NCBI GenBank assembly: GCA_012522615.1
Contig: JAAYKB010000167.1
Span: 1-17,383, forward strand
DNA: 17,383 bases
Direction: 5' to 3'
DNA from: Clostridiales bacterium
GTDB taxonomy: Bacteria > Bacillota > Clostridia > Oscillospirales > Acutalibacteraceae
Positions 6,689 through 14,302 of this stretch are shown one piece after another (the stretch's first letter is position 1; each line of letters starts with the position of its first letter). Position numbers and translations under genes: made by a program. The notes beneath the pieces are model-generated. The model saw only the letters and a list, made by a program, of their open reading frames with translations. It made no database searches and was not told where the DNA came from.

Positions 6689-9019
6689 TTACTTGTTTTC
6701 CCTTTCAATGTCAAGTAAAACAGCGGCAAGTTTTTGTTCAAGCTCGCCGCACATCTCGGCGGCGATTTCGGTATCGGCCGCCTCGGCAATCAAAACCAGA
6801 TTGCGTCCGCGCTTGGAAGGCCGCACAAGTACCACGCCGCTTTTTGTCTTAATCCGCGCGCCTTCACCCTCCCCCGCCTTGTCGGAACCCGACAGCCGCC
6901 GCAGAACACGGCCGGGATTTACCGTACAGGAAATCGTCTTTGTCGCTATTCCGAATCCCGGCAGCCTTTGAATCATCTCGGAAAGGCAAACATTGTTTTG
7001 CTTCATATAATACAAAATCCGAACCGCCATCATAAGACCGTCTCTCGCCCAGAGCTGACCTGCCGCCAAACATCTTGCTTCGGCGTCACAGTCGTCGGCC
7101 GGACAGTTAAGATACCTCTTAACCCTGTGCCCGTACTGCTCGGCAAGCCTTTCAATCGCCATGGGCGCGTCGTAAGGCAGCGCGATATCGTTCCCTTTTT
7201 CAAGCTCAATCAGGCATGAAAGGGCAAGTGCCTGCTCGGGCCAGACATACCCCGCCTCGGGTTCAAACAGGGAAAGCCTTCTCCCTCCCGCCCCCAGATG
7301 AAGCCGCAGTTCGCCGTCGGGCGAAGCCCCGAGGGTGTTCAGTACGGACGCAAGCAGCTTGGTGGGCTCATAGTCCGAGCCGCGCACCGTCGCCGAAAGA
7401 CCCGACAGTCCCATGGGAGCCATACTTATAAGCTCCTGCTTGTAAAGCTGTCTCATGCCGCTCATATCGGTGACCTCGCGTATGCTCTCCCATCCGACAC
7501 GTTTAAAATCGCCGGTAGCCAGCTTGGATTCAATGTTGCGTTCAATACTGCGGGCGGCGGGAAGCCCCCCCGCGGCGGTCAGACGTATACACGCCTTATG
7601 CCCGCCGCTTATATATACTCCGGCATGTATCCTGCCGAAATTCACAAAAAAGTCGAACTGGGGTTCGATACACGCCCCGAAATCCCATACGACGCTGCCG
7701 GTAGACAGCACGCCGGAAGCCAGCGCCATCTTCAGCGAAGCCGCCGCCAAATCGTTGCTTGACCCTATCGCCACCTTTTCGCCGTGCGCAAGACTGCCGG
7801 CGGCCGCACCGACGCGCGCGCAAAGCTCGGGCGTCAGCTCCACCCCGGTTTCTCCGGTAAGTCCGGCGTCGTCGAACACCACAGCCGCTCCCGAACCGTC
7901 CCGCAGGTTATCCCTGAGCACCCTGTTATTTTCAACCTGCTTGTTCGGCCATACCTTAACGTCGGGAAAGATTGTTGCATACTCGCCCACAATACTCCCC
8001 GACCCTATTGCCGAGCCCTCAAACAGCGAGGCGCCGCGACGGACCGAAGCCCCGTGGCACAGCAGCGTACCGGTCAAAGATGTCCTGTCGCCCGCATATG
8101 AGGAGCCGAGAAGCACCGAGCCTCTTATTTTAGCCCCGTTGCCTACCCTGCACCCGTCCTCCAGCACGGCAAACGGCCCTATCTGCGCCCCTGTTCCTAT
8201 GCTCACATCCCTGCCTATATAAACCGGCGGGGTTATGGTATATCCGCCCTGAGGACGTTCCGAGCGGCATAACACGCCCCCCTCCGGCGGGGGTATGGTG
8301 CACAGCCTGCCCTCGAGAATATCGCGCTGACAGGAAAGATATGTGCTCAGGTTGCCGATGTCGCACCAGTAGCCCGTCGCCTCATATGCAAAAAGCGGGA
8401 TTCCCTTCCTCAAAAGGAGCGGAAACAAATCCTTTGCAAAATCAAACGCCGTATTATCGGGAATATGGGACAGCACGGATGGGGAAAGTATATATATACC
8501 GGTATTCGCCGCGTCGGTCACCGCCTGCGCCCAGCCGGGCTTTTCGACAAACCCCAGCACCCGCCCCTTTGCGTCGGCACGCACAAGCCCGTATTCCCGC
8601 GGGTCGTCAACCTGCGTGACGATCAGGGTCGCGGCGGCCCCTCTCCTTTTATGAAATTCGGCGGCGGCGGTCAAATCAAAATCCGTAAGCGAGTCTCCGC
8701 TTATGACAAGTATATCGCCCTTATCCGACGGGTCAAACCCCTTGGCCGCGCCCTTGACGCTTCCGGCTGTTCCGAGCGGCTGCTCCTCGACGATATATCT
8801 AAGCGATATATTGCCGTACCTTTCGCCGAAATGGTCGGAAATGACCGAGGGAAGATAACGCAGGGTAACGGCGGCATTGTCAATATGGTGAGCCTCAAGC
8901 AAATCCAGTATATACTCCATCATCGGCCGGCCGCAAAGGCTGGCCATGGGCTTTGGAATATCACAGGTCAAGGGCCTGAGCCGCGTACCTTCCCCGCCGG
9001 CCATAATCACCGCTCTCAT
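6689..9019 (-). CDS. sugar-phosphate nucleotidyltransferase fused to a phosphomannomutase-like domain
   Basis: A 776-residue fusion. The N-terminal domain (1-235) is a mannose-1-phosphate guanylyltransferase/glucose-1-phosphate nucleotidyltransferase type enzyme. It has AGGEGTRLRPLT (7-18), GDS (108-110) and VEKP (158-161), and should make an NDP-sugar for surface polysaccharide; GDP-mannose is likely but the sugar is not provable here. A left-handed beta-helix of hexapeptide repeats follows (about 255-365). Residues 375-776 are laid out like phosphomannomutase/phosphoglucomutase. However, the catalytic phosphoserine region reads IGSSNDLAAAS (418-428), no DxDxD metal loop is seen, and the phosphate loop, usually RPSGTEP, reads RPSKRGRNL (733-741). 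The mutase half is therefore probably non-catalytic. The ATG has AAGGGA about 11 bases upstream. The neighbours do not form a polysaccharide cluster. GC is visibly high. Confidence 0.85.
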   Translation of the reverse strand: MRAVIMAGGEGTRLRPLTCDIPKPMASLCGRPMMEYILDLLEAHHIDNAAVTLRYLPSVISDHFGERYGNISLRYIVEEQPLGTAGSVKGAAKGFDPSDKGDILVISGDSLTDFDLTAAAEFHKRRGAAATLIVTQVDDPREYGLVRADAKGRVLGFVEKPGWAQAVTDAANTGIYILSPSVLSHIPDNTAFDFAKDLFPLLLRKGIPLFAYEATGYWCDIGNLSTYLSCQRDILEGRLCTIPPPEGGVLCRSERPQGGYTITPPVYIGRDVSIGTGAQIGPFAVLEDGCRVGNGAKIRGSVLLGSSYAGDRTSLTGTLLCHGASVRRGASLFEGSAIGSGSIVGEYATIFPDVKVWPNKQVENNRVLRDNLRDGSGAAVVFDDAGLTGETGVELTPELCARVGAAAGSLAHGEKVAIGSSNDLAAASLKMALASGVLSTGSVVWDFGACIEPQFDFFVNFGRIHAGVYISGGHKACIRLTAAGGLPAARSIERNIESKLATGDFKRVGWESIREVTDMSGMRQLYKQELISMAPMGLSGLSATVRGSDYEPTKLLASVLNTLGASPDGELRLHLGAGGRRLSLFEPEAGYVWPEQALALSCLIELEKGNDIALPYDAPMAIERLAEQYGHRVKRYLNCPADDCDAEARCLAAGQLWARDGLMMAVRILYYMKQNNVCLSEMIQRLPGFGIATKTISCTVNPGRVLRRLSGSDKAGEGEGARIKTKSGVVLVRPSKRGRNLVLIAEAADTEIAAEMCGELEQKLAAVLLDIERENK

Positions 9020-9119
9020 TTCATAACCATTCCCTTCACATTTAGTGTCTCTTGTATGTCTAGTATTGACCGCGAACGGATGATTTAGGCTTACATTTGA
9101 AATTTTCCGAAGCTTTTTC

Positions 9120-9148
9120 TTGTGAATTATACGGAATTCGTATATAAT
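9120..9148 (+). promoter_or_regulatory. sigma-A type promoter for rnhA
   Basis: TTGTGA (9120-9125), a 17-base spacer and a perfect TATAAT (9143-9148). The expected start of transcription is near 9155, giving a leader of about 60 bases. It lies in the divergent gap between the nucleotidyltransferase fusion gene and rnhA; I could not find an equally clear promoter on the minus strand. Confidence 0.65.
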
Positions 9149-9215
9149 GCAATGAGTATAGGTGTAAGTTTAAAAAATAAAATTTTCGGACTATCCGAAA
9201 GGAATGGTCATAAGC

Positions 9216-9665
9216 ATGAAAAAGGTAGAGCTGTTTACCGACGGCGCATGTTCGGGCAACCCCGGACCGGGCGGCTGGGGCGTCGTACTGCGTTATAACG
9301 GGCAGGAAAAGGAGCTTTCGGGCGGACATCCCGAAACCACAAACAACCGCATGGAGCTGACCGCCGTCATTGAAGGTCTTTCCGCCCTGAAAGAGCCCTG
9401 CGAGGTCACCCTGACAAGCGATTCCAGATACGTTATCGACTCGATACAAAAGGGATGGGCAAGGTCATGGAAACAAAACGGATGGAGAAAGGCCGACAAA
9501 AAGCCCGCCCTCAACGCCGATTTGTGGGATACCCTGCTCTCGCTCCTCGATGTTCACAAGGTCAATTTCGTATGGGTGCGCGGCCACGAAGGACATGAAG
9601 AAAACGAACGCTGCGACAGGCTTGCCGTCCAAGCGTCGATGAGTTTTAAAGACTCGGATATATGA
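9216..9665 (+). CDS. rnhA: ribonuclease HI
   Basis: Cuts the RNA strand of RNA-DNA hybrids, removing R-loops and primers. The 149-residue product matches single-domain bacterial RNase HI. The four acidic catalytic residues are visible: Asp9 in LFTDGACSGNPGPGGW, Glu47 in NRMELTA, Asp69 in TSDSRYV and Asp134 in ERCDRLA; His124 in RGHEGH matches the flexible-loop histidine. Trp-rich WARSWKQNGW (81-90) is the basic handle region. The frame also has an ATG at 9204, but AAAGG would then be only one base away; the ATG at 9216 is better spaced and gives the family's usual N-terminus. It has its own promoter and appears to be a single gene, 140 bases ahead of the cysteine desulfurase. Confidence 0.95.
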   Translation: MKKVELFTDGACSGNPGPGGWGVVLRYNGQEKELSGGHPETTNNRMELTAVIEGLSALKEPCEVTLTSDSRYVIDSIQKGWARSWKQNGWRKADKKPALNADLWDTLLSLLDVHKVNFVWVRGHEGHEENERCDRLAVQASMSFKDSDI

Positions 9666-9715
9666 AATGTACAAAATAAACTTTAATATAGGTTTAATAA
9701 TTTGCATATTTTCTA

Positions 9716-9744
9716 TTGTATTATAGACTAATTTGGTATATATT
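9716..9744 (+). promoter_or_regulatory. probable promoter for the nifS-iscU pair
   Basis: TTGTAT (9716-9721), a 17-base spacer, then TATATT (9739-9744), in a strongly AT-rich stretch. The expected start is near 9751, about 55 bases before the nifS ATG. No IscR-type operator was recognised by eye, and no iscR gene is in the window. Confidence 0.45.
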
Positions 9745-9805
9745 AATTTCAAGAGGATTTTTTCTATTTCTTCTTAATCATCCCACGGTGAAAGCGGTGA
9801 TCTGA

Positions 9806-10996
9806 ATGGATCGTTTCATATATGCGGACAATGCCGCGACGACCCGTATCTACCCCGAAGTACTGGAAAAAATGATGCCCTTCCTTACCGAGCAATACGG
9901 CAACCCCTCCTCCCTCTACAGCTTCGGTCAAAACGCGCGTCAGGCGATCGACGAGGCGCGCGACACGGTTGCCGAGTGCATGAACTGCAGATTTGACGAG
10001 GTATTTTTCACATCGGGAGGAAGCGAAGCCGACAACTGGGCGATACGGATGACGGCGGAAGCCCTGGCAAAGAAGGGCAAGAAGCATATCGTATCGTCGG
10101 TTTTTGAGCATCATGCAGTCCTGCACACCCTCAAGGCCTTGGAAAAACAGGGCTTTGAGATAACCCTGCTGCCGGTTTACGAAAACGGTCTGGTACGCGT
10201 CGAGGATGTGCGCAACGCCATCCGCCCCGACACCTCGCTTGTAACAATCATGTTTGCCAACAACGAGATCGGAACCATCCAGCCGATACCCGAAATCGGG
10301 GCGGTATGCCGTGAAAAGGGCGTATTGTTTCACACCGATGCGGTACAGGCTGTCGGACACATTCCGGTTGATTTTGCGGGCATGAACATCGACATGCTTT
10401 CGATGTCGGCCCATAAATTCCACGGCCCCAAGGGGGTCGGCGCCCTGCTGATACGCAGAGGCCTGCGGTTCCCGAGTCTGATAGAGGGCGGCGCACAGGA
10501 AAAGGGACGCAGAGCCGGCACCGAAAACACGGCCGGAATCGTCGGCCTTGCCCACGCCCTGAAAATGACCTGCTCCGAAATGGAAAAAATCACCCCCTCC
10601 CTGATTGAAAGGCGGGACAGGCTGATTAATGGACTGCTCGAAAGGGTGGAAAGAAGCCGTCTTAACGGCGACCCCGTAAAGCGTCTTCCCGGAAACCTGA
10701 ACATCAGCTTTGAGGGGGTCGAGGGCGAAAGCCTTCTGCTGCTTCTCGACGACAAGGGAATCTGCGCCTCCTCCGGTTCGGCCTGCACGTCGGGTTCACT
10801 CGATCCGAGCCACGTGCTTTTGTCCATCGGACTTCCCCACGCCATCGCGCACGGCTCGCTCAGACTCACCATTTCTGGCGACACCACCGACGAGGATGTC
10901 GACACCCTTCTCGAGGTCATCCCCCCGATAATTAATCGGCTGCGCTCATTTTCGCCGGTATGGGAAAAGATAACCAAGGGCGAGCATTACGAATAA
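9806..10996 (+). CDS. nifS: cysteine desulfurase, NifS/IscS family
   Basis: PLP enzyme that takes sulfur from L-cysteine, giving alanine and an enzyme persulfide used for Fe-S clusters and other thio-cofactors. The 396-residue product is a normal length for group I NifS/IscS enzymes. Visible motifs: YADNAATT (6-13), the His pair in FEHHAV (100-105), FHTDAVQ (175-181), the PLP lysine Lys204 in SAHKFHGPKG, and catalytic Cys327 in SSGSACTSGS. The ATG is preceded by GGTGAT at about 6 bases. It lies 34 bases upstream of the iscU-like scaffold gene on the same strand, the usual donor-scaffold pairing, so a shared transcript is likely. The alternative name iscS would serve equally; nifS is used here without implying nitrogen fixation. 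Confidence 0.95.
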   Translation: MDRFIYADNAATTRIYPEVLEKMMPFLTEQYGNPSSLYSFGQNARQAIDEARDTVAECMNCRFDEVFFTSGGSEADNWAIRMTAEALAKKGKKHIVSSVFEHHAVLHTLKALEKQGFEITLLPVYENGLVRVEDVRNAIRPDTSLVTIMFANNEIGTIQPIPEIGAVCREKGVLFHTDAVQAVGHIPVDFAGMNIDMLSMSAHKFHGPKGVGALLIRRGLRFPSLIEGGAQEKGRRAGTENTAGIVGLAHALKMTCSEMEKITPSLIERRDRLINGLLERVERSRLNGDPVKRLPGNLNISFEGVEGESLLLLLDDKGICASSGSACTSGSLDPSHVLLSIGLPHAIAHGSLRLTISGDTTDEDVDTLLEVIPPIINRLRSFSPVWEKITKGEHYE

Positions 10997-11030
10997 ACCT
11001 ATTAACCGGATTAAGAAAGAAGGACTTTAT

Positions 11031-11468
11031 ATGGCACAGTATTACAGCGATATGGTGATGGAGCATTTCACAAACCCGCGGAATGTCGGCGAGCTTGAGG
11101 ACGCGGACGGCGTCGGCGAGATCGGCAACGCAAAATGCGGCGATATCATGAAAATGTACATCAAGGTCAAGGACGGACATATTTCGGACGTCAAATTCAA
11201 GACCTTCGGCTGCGGTTCGGCCATTGCGACAAGCTCGATAGCGACCGAAATGATTAAAGGAAAGACAATCGAGGAAGCCTTGAAGCTTTCCAACAAGGCG
11301 GTTGTCGAAGCCCTCGGCGGACTGCCTCCCCATAAAATCCACTGCTCTGTTCTCGCGGAACAGTCAATCAAGGCGGCTATTGCCGACTATTACCGCCGTC
11401 AAGGGGTCGACCCCACCCCGCTAGTAGGCGAGCTTCACGACCCTGACGAAAAAATCTGCGAGCTTTAA
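11031..11468 (+). CDS. iscU: Fe-S cluster assembly scaffold, IscU/NifU N-terminal type
   Basis: Scaffold on which [2Fe-2S]/[4Fe-4S] clusters are built with sulfur from the desulfurase next door. Of the 145 residues, 1-122 are the IscU fold. Ligands are in place: Cys36 and Asp38 in NAKCGDIM, Cys61 in TFGCGSAIATSS, and His104-Cys105 in KIHCSVLAE. The LPPHKIHC stretch is where HscA normally binds IscU, although no hscA/hscB is in view. The C-terminal tail (about 123-145), ending in DPDEKICEL, goes a little beyond the core fold and holds a fourth Cys (143). There is no NifU C-terminal Nfu domain. AAAGGAC lies 5-6 bases before the ATG. The gene ends 24 bases before a strong terminator. Confidence 0.94.
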   Translation: MAQYYSDMVMEHFTNPRNVGELEDADGVGEIGNAKCGDIMKMYIKVKDGHISDVKFKTFGCGSAIATSSIATEMIKGKTIEEALKLSNKAVVEALGGLPPHKIHCSVLAEQSIKAAIADYYRRQGVDPTPLVGELHDPDEKICEL

Positions 11469-11491
11469 TATTATAACGGTCATATCCGCAA

Positions 11492-11524
11492 AAAGACCGG
11501 AGGAATAGGCTTCCTCCGGTCTTT
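11492..11524. terminator. strong bidirectional Rho-independent terminator
   Basis: A perfect 14-bp stem (AAAGACCGGAGGAA with TTCCTCCGGTCTTT) and a 5-base loop. A-rich bases lie on the left and T-rich bases on the right, so it can act on both strands. It sits between the convergent iscU (+) and the ABC ATPase gene (-) and should end both transcripts. Confidence 0.88.
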
Positions 11525-11545
11525 AGTCTTGTTAAATTATATTGA

Positions 11546-12688
11546 TTAGTTGCAGACTGTGCGCTCGGTATCCTTATCAAAGATGTGAATCTTGCTGTTG
11601 TCTATAACCGCATCGACTCTGTCGCCGGGACGGGCAACCGAAGTCGGCTCGACACGGGCGGTGAAGTTAATGCCCTCGGTATTGAAGTACAGGTAGGTTT
11701 CGGAACCCATCTTTTCGACAACCTCGATATCAGCCTTAATAATGCAATCGGGCATATCCTTGATGTAACGGGGCTCGTCGTGGACGTCCTCGGGACGGAT
11801 ACCCATGATTACTTCCTTGTCGATATACTCGTCCAGCTGACCCTTTGCGTTTTTGGACGCGGGCAGTTTAATCTGATACTTTACGCCGCGGGTGGTTTTG
11901 GTGTCCTCGGAGCCGAATTCGACAAAGAGGTCATCACCCTTTTTGATCAGCATGCAATCCACAAAGTTCATCTGCGGGCTGCCGATGAAGCCTGCAACAA
12001 ACATATTGCAGGGGAGATCATACAGAACCTGAGGCGAATCGACCTGCTGAATCAAACCGTCCTTCATAACAACAATGCGGTCGCCCATTGTCATAGCCTC
12101 GGTCTGGTCGTGGGTAACATAGATAAAGGTGGTACCGAGTCTCTTATGAAGCTTTGAAAGCTCTGTCCTCATCTGGGCGCGGAGCTTGGCGTCAAGGTTG
12201 GACAACGGCTCGTCAAGAAGGAAGACCTTGGGTTCACGAACAATAGCACGTCCCAAAGCAACACGCTGACGCTGACCGCCTGACAAAGCCTTGGGCTTTC
12301 TGTCGAGAAGGTGAGATATATCCAGGATACGCGCCGCCTCTTCGACACGGCGCTTGATTTCATCCTTGGGCGTCTTGCGAAGCTTAAGTCCGAACGCCAT
12401 GTTCTCGAACACCGTCATATGCGGATAGAGAGCATAGTTCTGGAACACCATGGCAATATCGCGGTCTTTCGGAGCAACATCGTTGACCAGCTTATCGCCG
12501 ATGTACAATTCTCCATCTGTGATTTCTTCCAATCCGGCGATCATTCGGAGTGTGGTAGATTTACCGCATCCCGAAGGACCGACAAGGATAATAAATTCTT
12601 TATCCTTGATTTCAAGGTTGAAGTCCGAAACCGCAAGTACGCCGCCCGGATACTTCTTATAGATGCCTTTCAATGATAAACTAGCCAT
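11546..12688 (-). CDS. sugar ABC transporter ATP-binding protein, MsmX/UgpC family
   Basis: ATPase that powers uptake by CUT1-type carbohydrate importers. It has 380 residues. The ATPase domain has Walker A GPSGCGKST (37-45), the Q-loop Gln83, signature LSGGQRQR (135-142), Walker B VFLLDEP (155-161) and the switch His193 in THDQTEAM. The MalK-like TOBE/OB regulatory domain follows (about 235-370) with MGIRPEDVH (295-303). The start at 12688 (MASLSL) is preferred over an ATG five codons upstream, because GGGAGG lies 7 bases before it. No permease or binding-protein gene is adjacent. In Bacillus and relatives, lone MsmX-type ATPases serve several sugar importers encoded elsewhere, and that is the likely role here. 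The substrate cannot be told. Confidence 0.93.
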   Translation of the reverse strand: MASLSLKGIYKKYPGGVLAVSDFNLEIKDKEFIILVGPSGCGKSTTLRMIAGLEEITDGELYIGDKLVNDVAPKDRDIAMVFQNYALYPHMTVFENMAFGLKLRKTPKDEIKRRVEEAARILDISHLLDRKPKALSGGQRQRVALGRAIVREPKVFLLDEPLSNLDAKLRAQMRTELSKLHKRLGTTFIYVTHDQTEAMTMGDRIVVMKDGLIQQVDSPQVLYDLPCNMFVAGFIGSPQMNFVDCMLIKKGDDLFVEFGSEDTKTTRGVKYQIKLPASKNAKGQLDEYIDKEVIMGIRPEDVHDEPRYIKDMPDCIIKADIEVVEKMGSETYLYFNTEGINFTARVEPTSVARPGDRVDAVIDNSKIHIFDKDTERTVCN

Positions 12689-12715
12689 TATAAAACCTCC
12701 CAAAATTTAGCGCGC

Positions 12716-12740
12716 GAATAGTCGATTCCTCAAACTATTC
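12716..12740. promoter_or_regulatory. inverted repeat in the leader of the ABC ATPase gene
   Basis: GAATAGT (12716-12722) and ACTATTC (12734-12740) are perfect 7-base inverted arms with an 11-base centre. They lie just downstream of the predicted transcription start near 12750 and upstream of the ribosome site. The repeat could be a repressor operator, as expected for a sugar-uptake gene, or an RNA stem at the 5' end. The sequence alone does not decide. Confidence 0.4.
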
Positions 12741-12756
12741 AAATTCCCATGTAAAT

Positions 12757-12765
12757 AATATAACA
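12757..12765 (-). promoter_or_regulatory. extended -10 promoter for the ABC ATPase gene
   Basis: Minus strand: TGTTATATT, an extended -10 element (TGn followed by TATATT). The matching -35 region reads TGGTTA with a 17-base spacer, a weak fit, which is tolerated with an extended -10. The expected start is near 12750, giving a 60-base leader that contains the inverted repeat at 12716-12740. Confidence 0.45.
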
Positions 12766-12860
12766 GATTTTCATCCCATTAACCATGTTTTTAATCAACA
12801 AAGATTGCATATCCGGTTTATCTATATTACCCAATGTCAAAATAACCAAAAGGCCTTATT

Positions 12861-13586
12861 TCAAGCAAAAATCAGGTCGATTTCCTCTCGCGTCAGCCCG
12901 CGGCAGCCCCCCTCCTCAAGATTTTCATCAAGCTGCAGCCCGCCGATGGAAATGCGCTTGAGCCACAGCACGGTTCTGCCTACCGACGAAAACATACGCT
13001 TAACCTGATGGTATCTCCCCTCGCTAATCGCGACCTCGACAAGCTGATACCGATTGTCTGTCCCGCCGCAGCCCCTTACAACCAGCTCGGCCGGCCGGCA
13101 TACCGTCCCATCACCAAGGCTTGTCCCCTCGGAAAATGCTTTTATCTCCTCATCCCCGACAGGCCTGTCTATCAAGGCGAGATATCTTTTCACAATCCCT
13201 TTTTTAGGCGAAAGCATTTTGTGGGCAAAATCGCCGTCGTTGGTTATAATAACAAGCCCGACGGTATCCTTGTCCAGCCTGCCCGCCGGGAAAAGACCGG
13301 GGCGACGCATTTCCGCCGGAAGCAGTTCCATAACGGTCGGAACTTTAGTGTCGCGCGAAACGCACAGCAAGCCCGCCGGCTTGTTCACCATGATATAAAT
13401 ATAGCGGCTATATCTTAAAATATTACCGTTAACCGATATTTCGCAGCGGTCAGGTTCAATCTTTGCGGACGGGTCGCGGCAAACCGCCCCGTCAACCGTC
13501 ACCTTACCGCTGCGAATGATGCGCTGCGCCTCGCTGCGGGTCGCCCTGCCCTGGGACGACAATATTTTATCCAGCCGTTGTAACAT
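12861..13586 (-). CDS. pseudouridine synthase, RsuA/RluB/E/F family
   Basis: Converts a specific uridine in rRNA to pseudouridine. The 241 residues comprise an S4 RNA-binding domain (about 1-50, beginning LQRLDKILSSQGRATRSEA) and the catalytic domain. NKPAGLLCVS is at 68-77 and the family signature GRLDKDT at 102-108, where Asp105 is the catalytic aspartate. EGRYHQVKRMF (189-199) and the LKRISIGGL motif (209-217) follow. The single-domain layout and motif set resemble RsuA (16S position 516), but RluB-type activity on 23S rRNA cannot be excluded, so no symbol is given. GAAGG abuts the ATG, and AAAGGAA lies further upstream, so ribosome spacing is imperfect. It follows the DUF4830-type gene by 44 bases on the same strand and may be co-transcribed with it. 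A weak AT-rich hairpin overlaps the stop codon. Confidence 0.9.
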   Translation of the reverse strand: MLQRLDKILSSQGRATRSEAQRIIRSGKVTVDGAVCRDPSAKIEPDRCEISVNGNILRYSRYIYIMVNKPAGLLCVSRDTKVPTVMELLPAEMRRPGLFPAGRLDKDTVGLVIITNDGDFAHKMLSPKKGIVKRYLALIDRPVGDEEIKAFSEGTSLGDGTVCRPAELVVRGCGGTDNRYQLVEVAISEGRYHQVKRMFSSVGRTVLWLKRISIGGLQLDENLEEGGCRGLTREEIDLIFA

Positions 13587-13630
13587 CCTTCAGCTCAGTT
13601 TCCTTTCCTTTGCGGCATATCGGGTACGGT

Positions 13631-14164
13631 TTACAGCTTTTTTGCGTCCGAAGCCGTGGTAGTAGTATTCCGCGGGGCGGTGGTTGAATAAATCTGCGGA
13701 TTGTATTTTACCAGCCCGTGCATAAATCCGTCAAGCGCGGTGGATGATATATCCCCGCCGATGATTTTATTCTTGTAAACAAAGATGTTCGCCTGCACCA
13801 AGCCCTGCGCCGGAACGTTCAGAACGCGGTATGTCCAGCATTTCACCCTCTTGCCGTGGTAGGGTTTTAGGTTCATTCCGGCCTCCTGCTGGATTTTGTT
13901 ATACCTCTCGAAAACCTCGTCAAACTCGTCGGGAATAAGCACTTCCTTGACCGTAGGCGACTGGGAATCTATATCATATCCGAGATTTTTTAAAAAAGCT
14001 GTCCTTTCGTCATTGTTGCTTCCGTCAACCGGCTTAAATGTCTCGGCCGACGCGCTCCCGAGCGGCCATAGTATCGCAACCACCAAAACGGCGATAAGCA
14101 TCACAGCGCAAAGTATCATTGAAATTATCTGCCGCTTGGAGGCTTTGAATGAGTAGACAAACAT
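13631..14164 (-). CDS. membrane-anchored DUF4830-type protein of unknown function
   Basis: 177 residues. A short cytoplasmic start is followed by a hydrophobic segment (about 13-33), so the rest is probably outside the membrane. The middle (about 52-150) resembles the DUF4830 domain found in many Clostridia: RTAFLKNLGYDID, then EVLIPDEFDEVFERYN, LKPYHGKRVK, and near the end IGGDISSTALDGFMHGL. The C-terminal tail (155-177) is Thr-rich and likely flexible. No enzyme motif is visible and I do not assign a function. A strong GGGGGAG lies 8 bases before the ATG. It stands 44 bases upstream of the pseudouridine synthase gene, which may be only a transcriptional neighbour. The domain call is from memory of the family pattern. 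Confidence 0.75.
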   Translation of the reverse strand: MFVYSFKASKRQIISMILCAVMLIAVLVVAILWPLGSASAETFKPVDGSNNDERTAFLKNLGYDIDSQSPTVKEVLIPDEFDEVFERYNKIQQEAGMNLKPYHGKRVKCWTYRVLNVPAQGLVQANIFVYKNKIIGGDISSTALDGFMHGLVKYNPQIYSTTAPRNTTTTASDAKKL

Positions 14165-14186
14165 TATTCCAACTCCCCCGTATTGT

Positions 14187-14208
14187 TGATACTAATTTAT
14201 ATGTATCA
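14187..14208. promoter_or_regulatory. palindrome upstream of the DUF4830-type gene
   Basis: TGATAC (14187-14192) and GTATCA (14203-14208) form a perfect inverted repeat around a 10-base AT-rich centre; a wider TTGATA/TATCAA pair encloses most of it. It lies 22-44 bases upstream of the start codon, where an operator or a promoter element could sit. I could not set a convincing -35/-10 pair here. Confidence 0.3.
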
Positions 14209-14253
14209 TGGTTTATCAATATGAGGGCGTCGAACAATTTACCGGGTTATTAA

Positions 14254-14293
14254 CAGTCCCCGTGTCAGGGCGATACCATAAACACAGGGACTG
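14254..14293 (-). terminator. probable terminator of the lysine-rich protein gene
   Basis: Minus strand: CAGTCCCTGTG (14293-14283) pairs with CACGGGGACTG (14264-14254) over 11 bases, including one U-G pair. The loop is 18 bases, and TTAATAA follows. The plus strand has a C-A mismatch at the wobble position, so the hairpin is fitted to the minus strand. It begins 10 bases after the stop at 14303. The U-tract is poor, so efficiency is uncertain. Confidence 0.5.
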
Positions 14294-14302
14294 CAAAATA
14301 TA

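Noticed and set aside
7455..8222. 255-codon plus-strand frame opposite the nucleotidyltransferase fusion
   Set aside because: Long antisense frames are expected opposite GC-rich genes; its composition is Ser/Pro-rich shadow coding.
10330..10977. 215-codon minus-strand frame opposite nifS
   Set aside because: It is antisense to a cysteine desulfurase with all catalytic residues in place; the Ser/Arg-rich shadow has no start signals.
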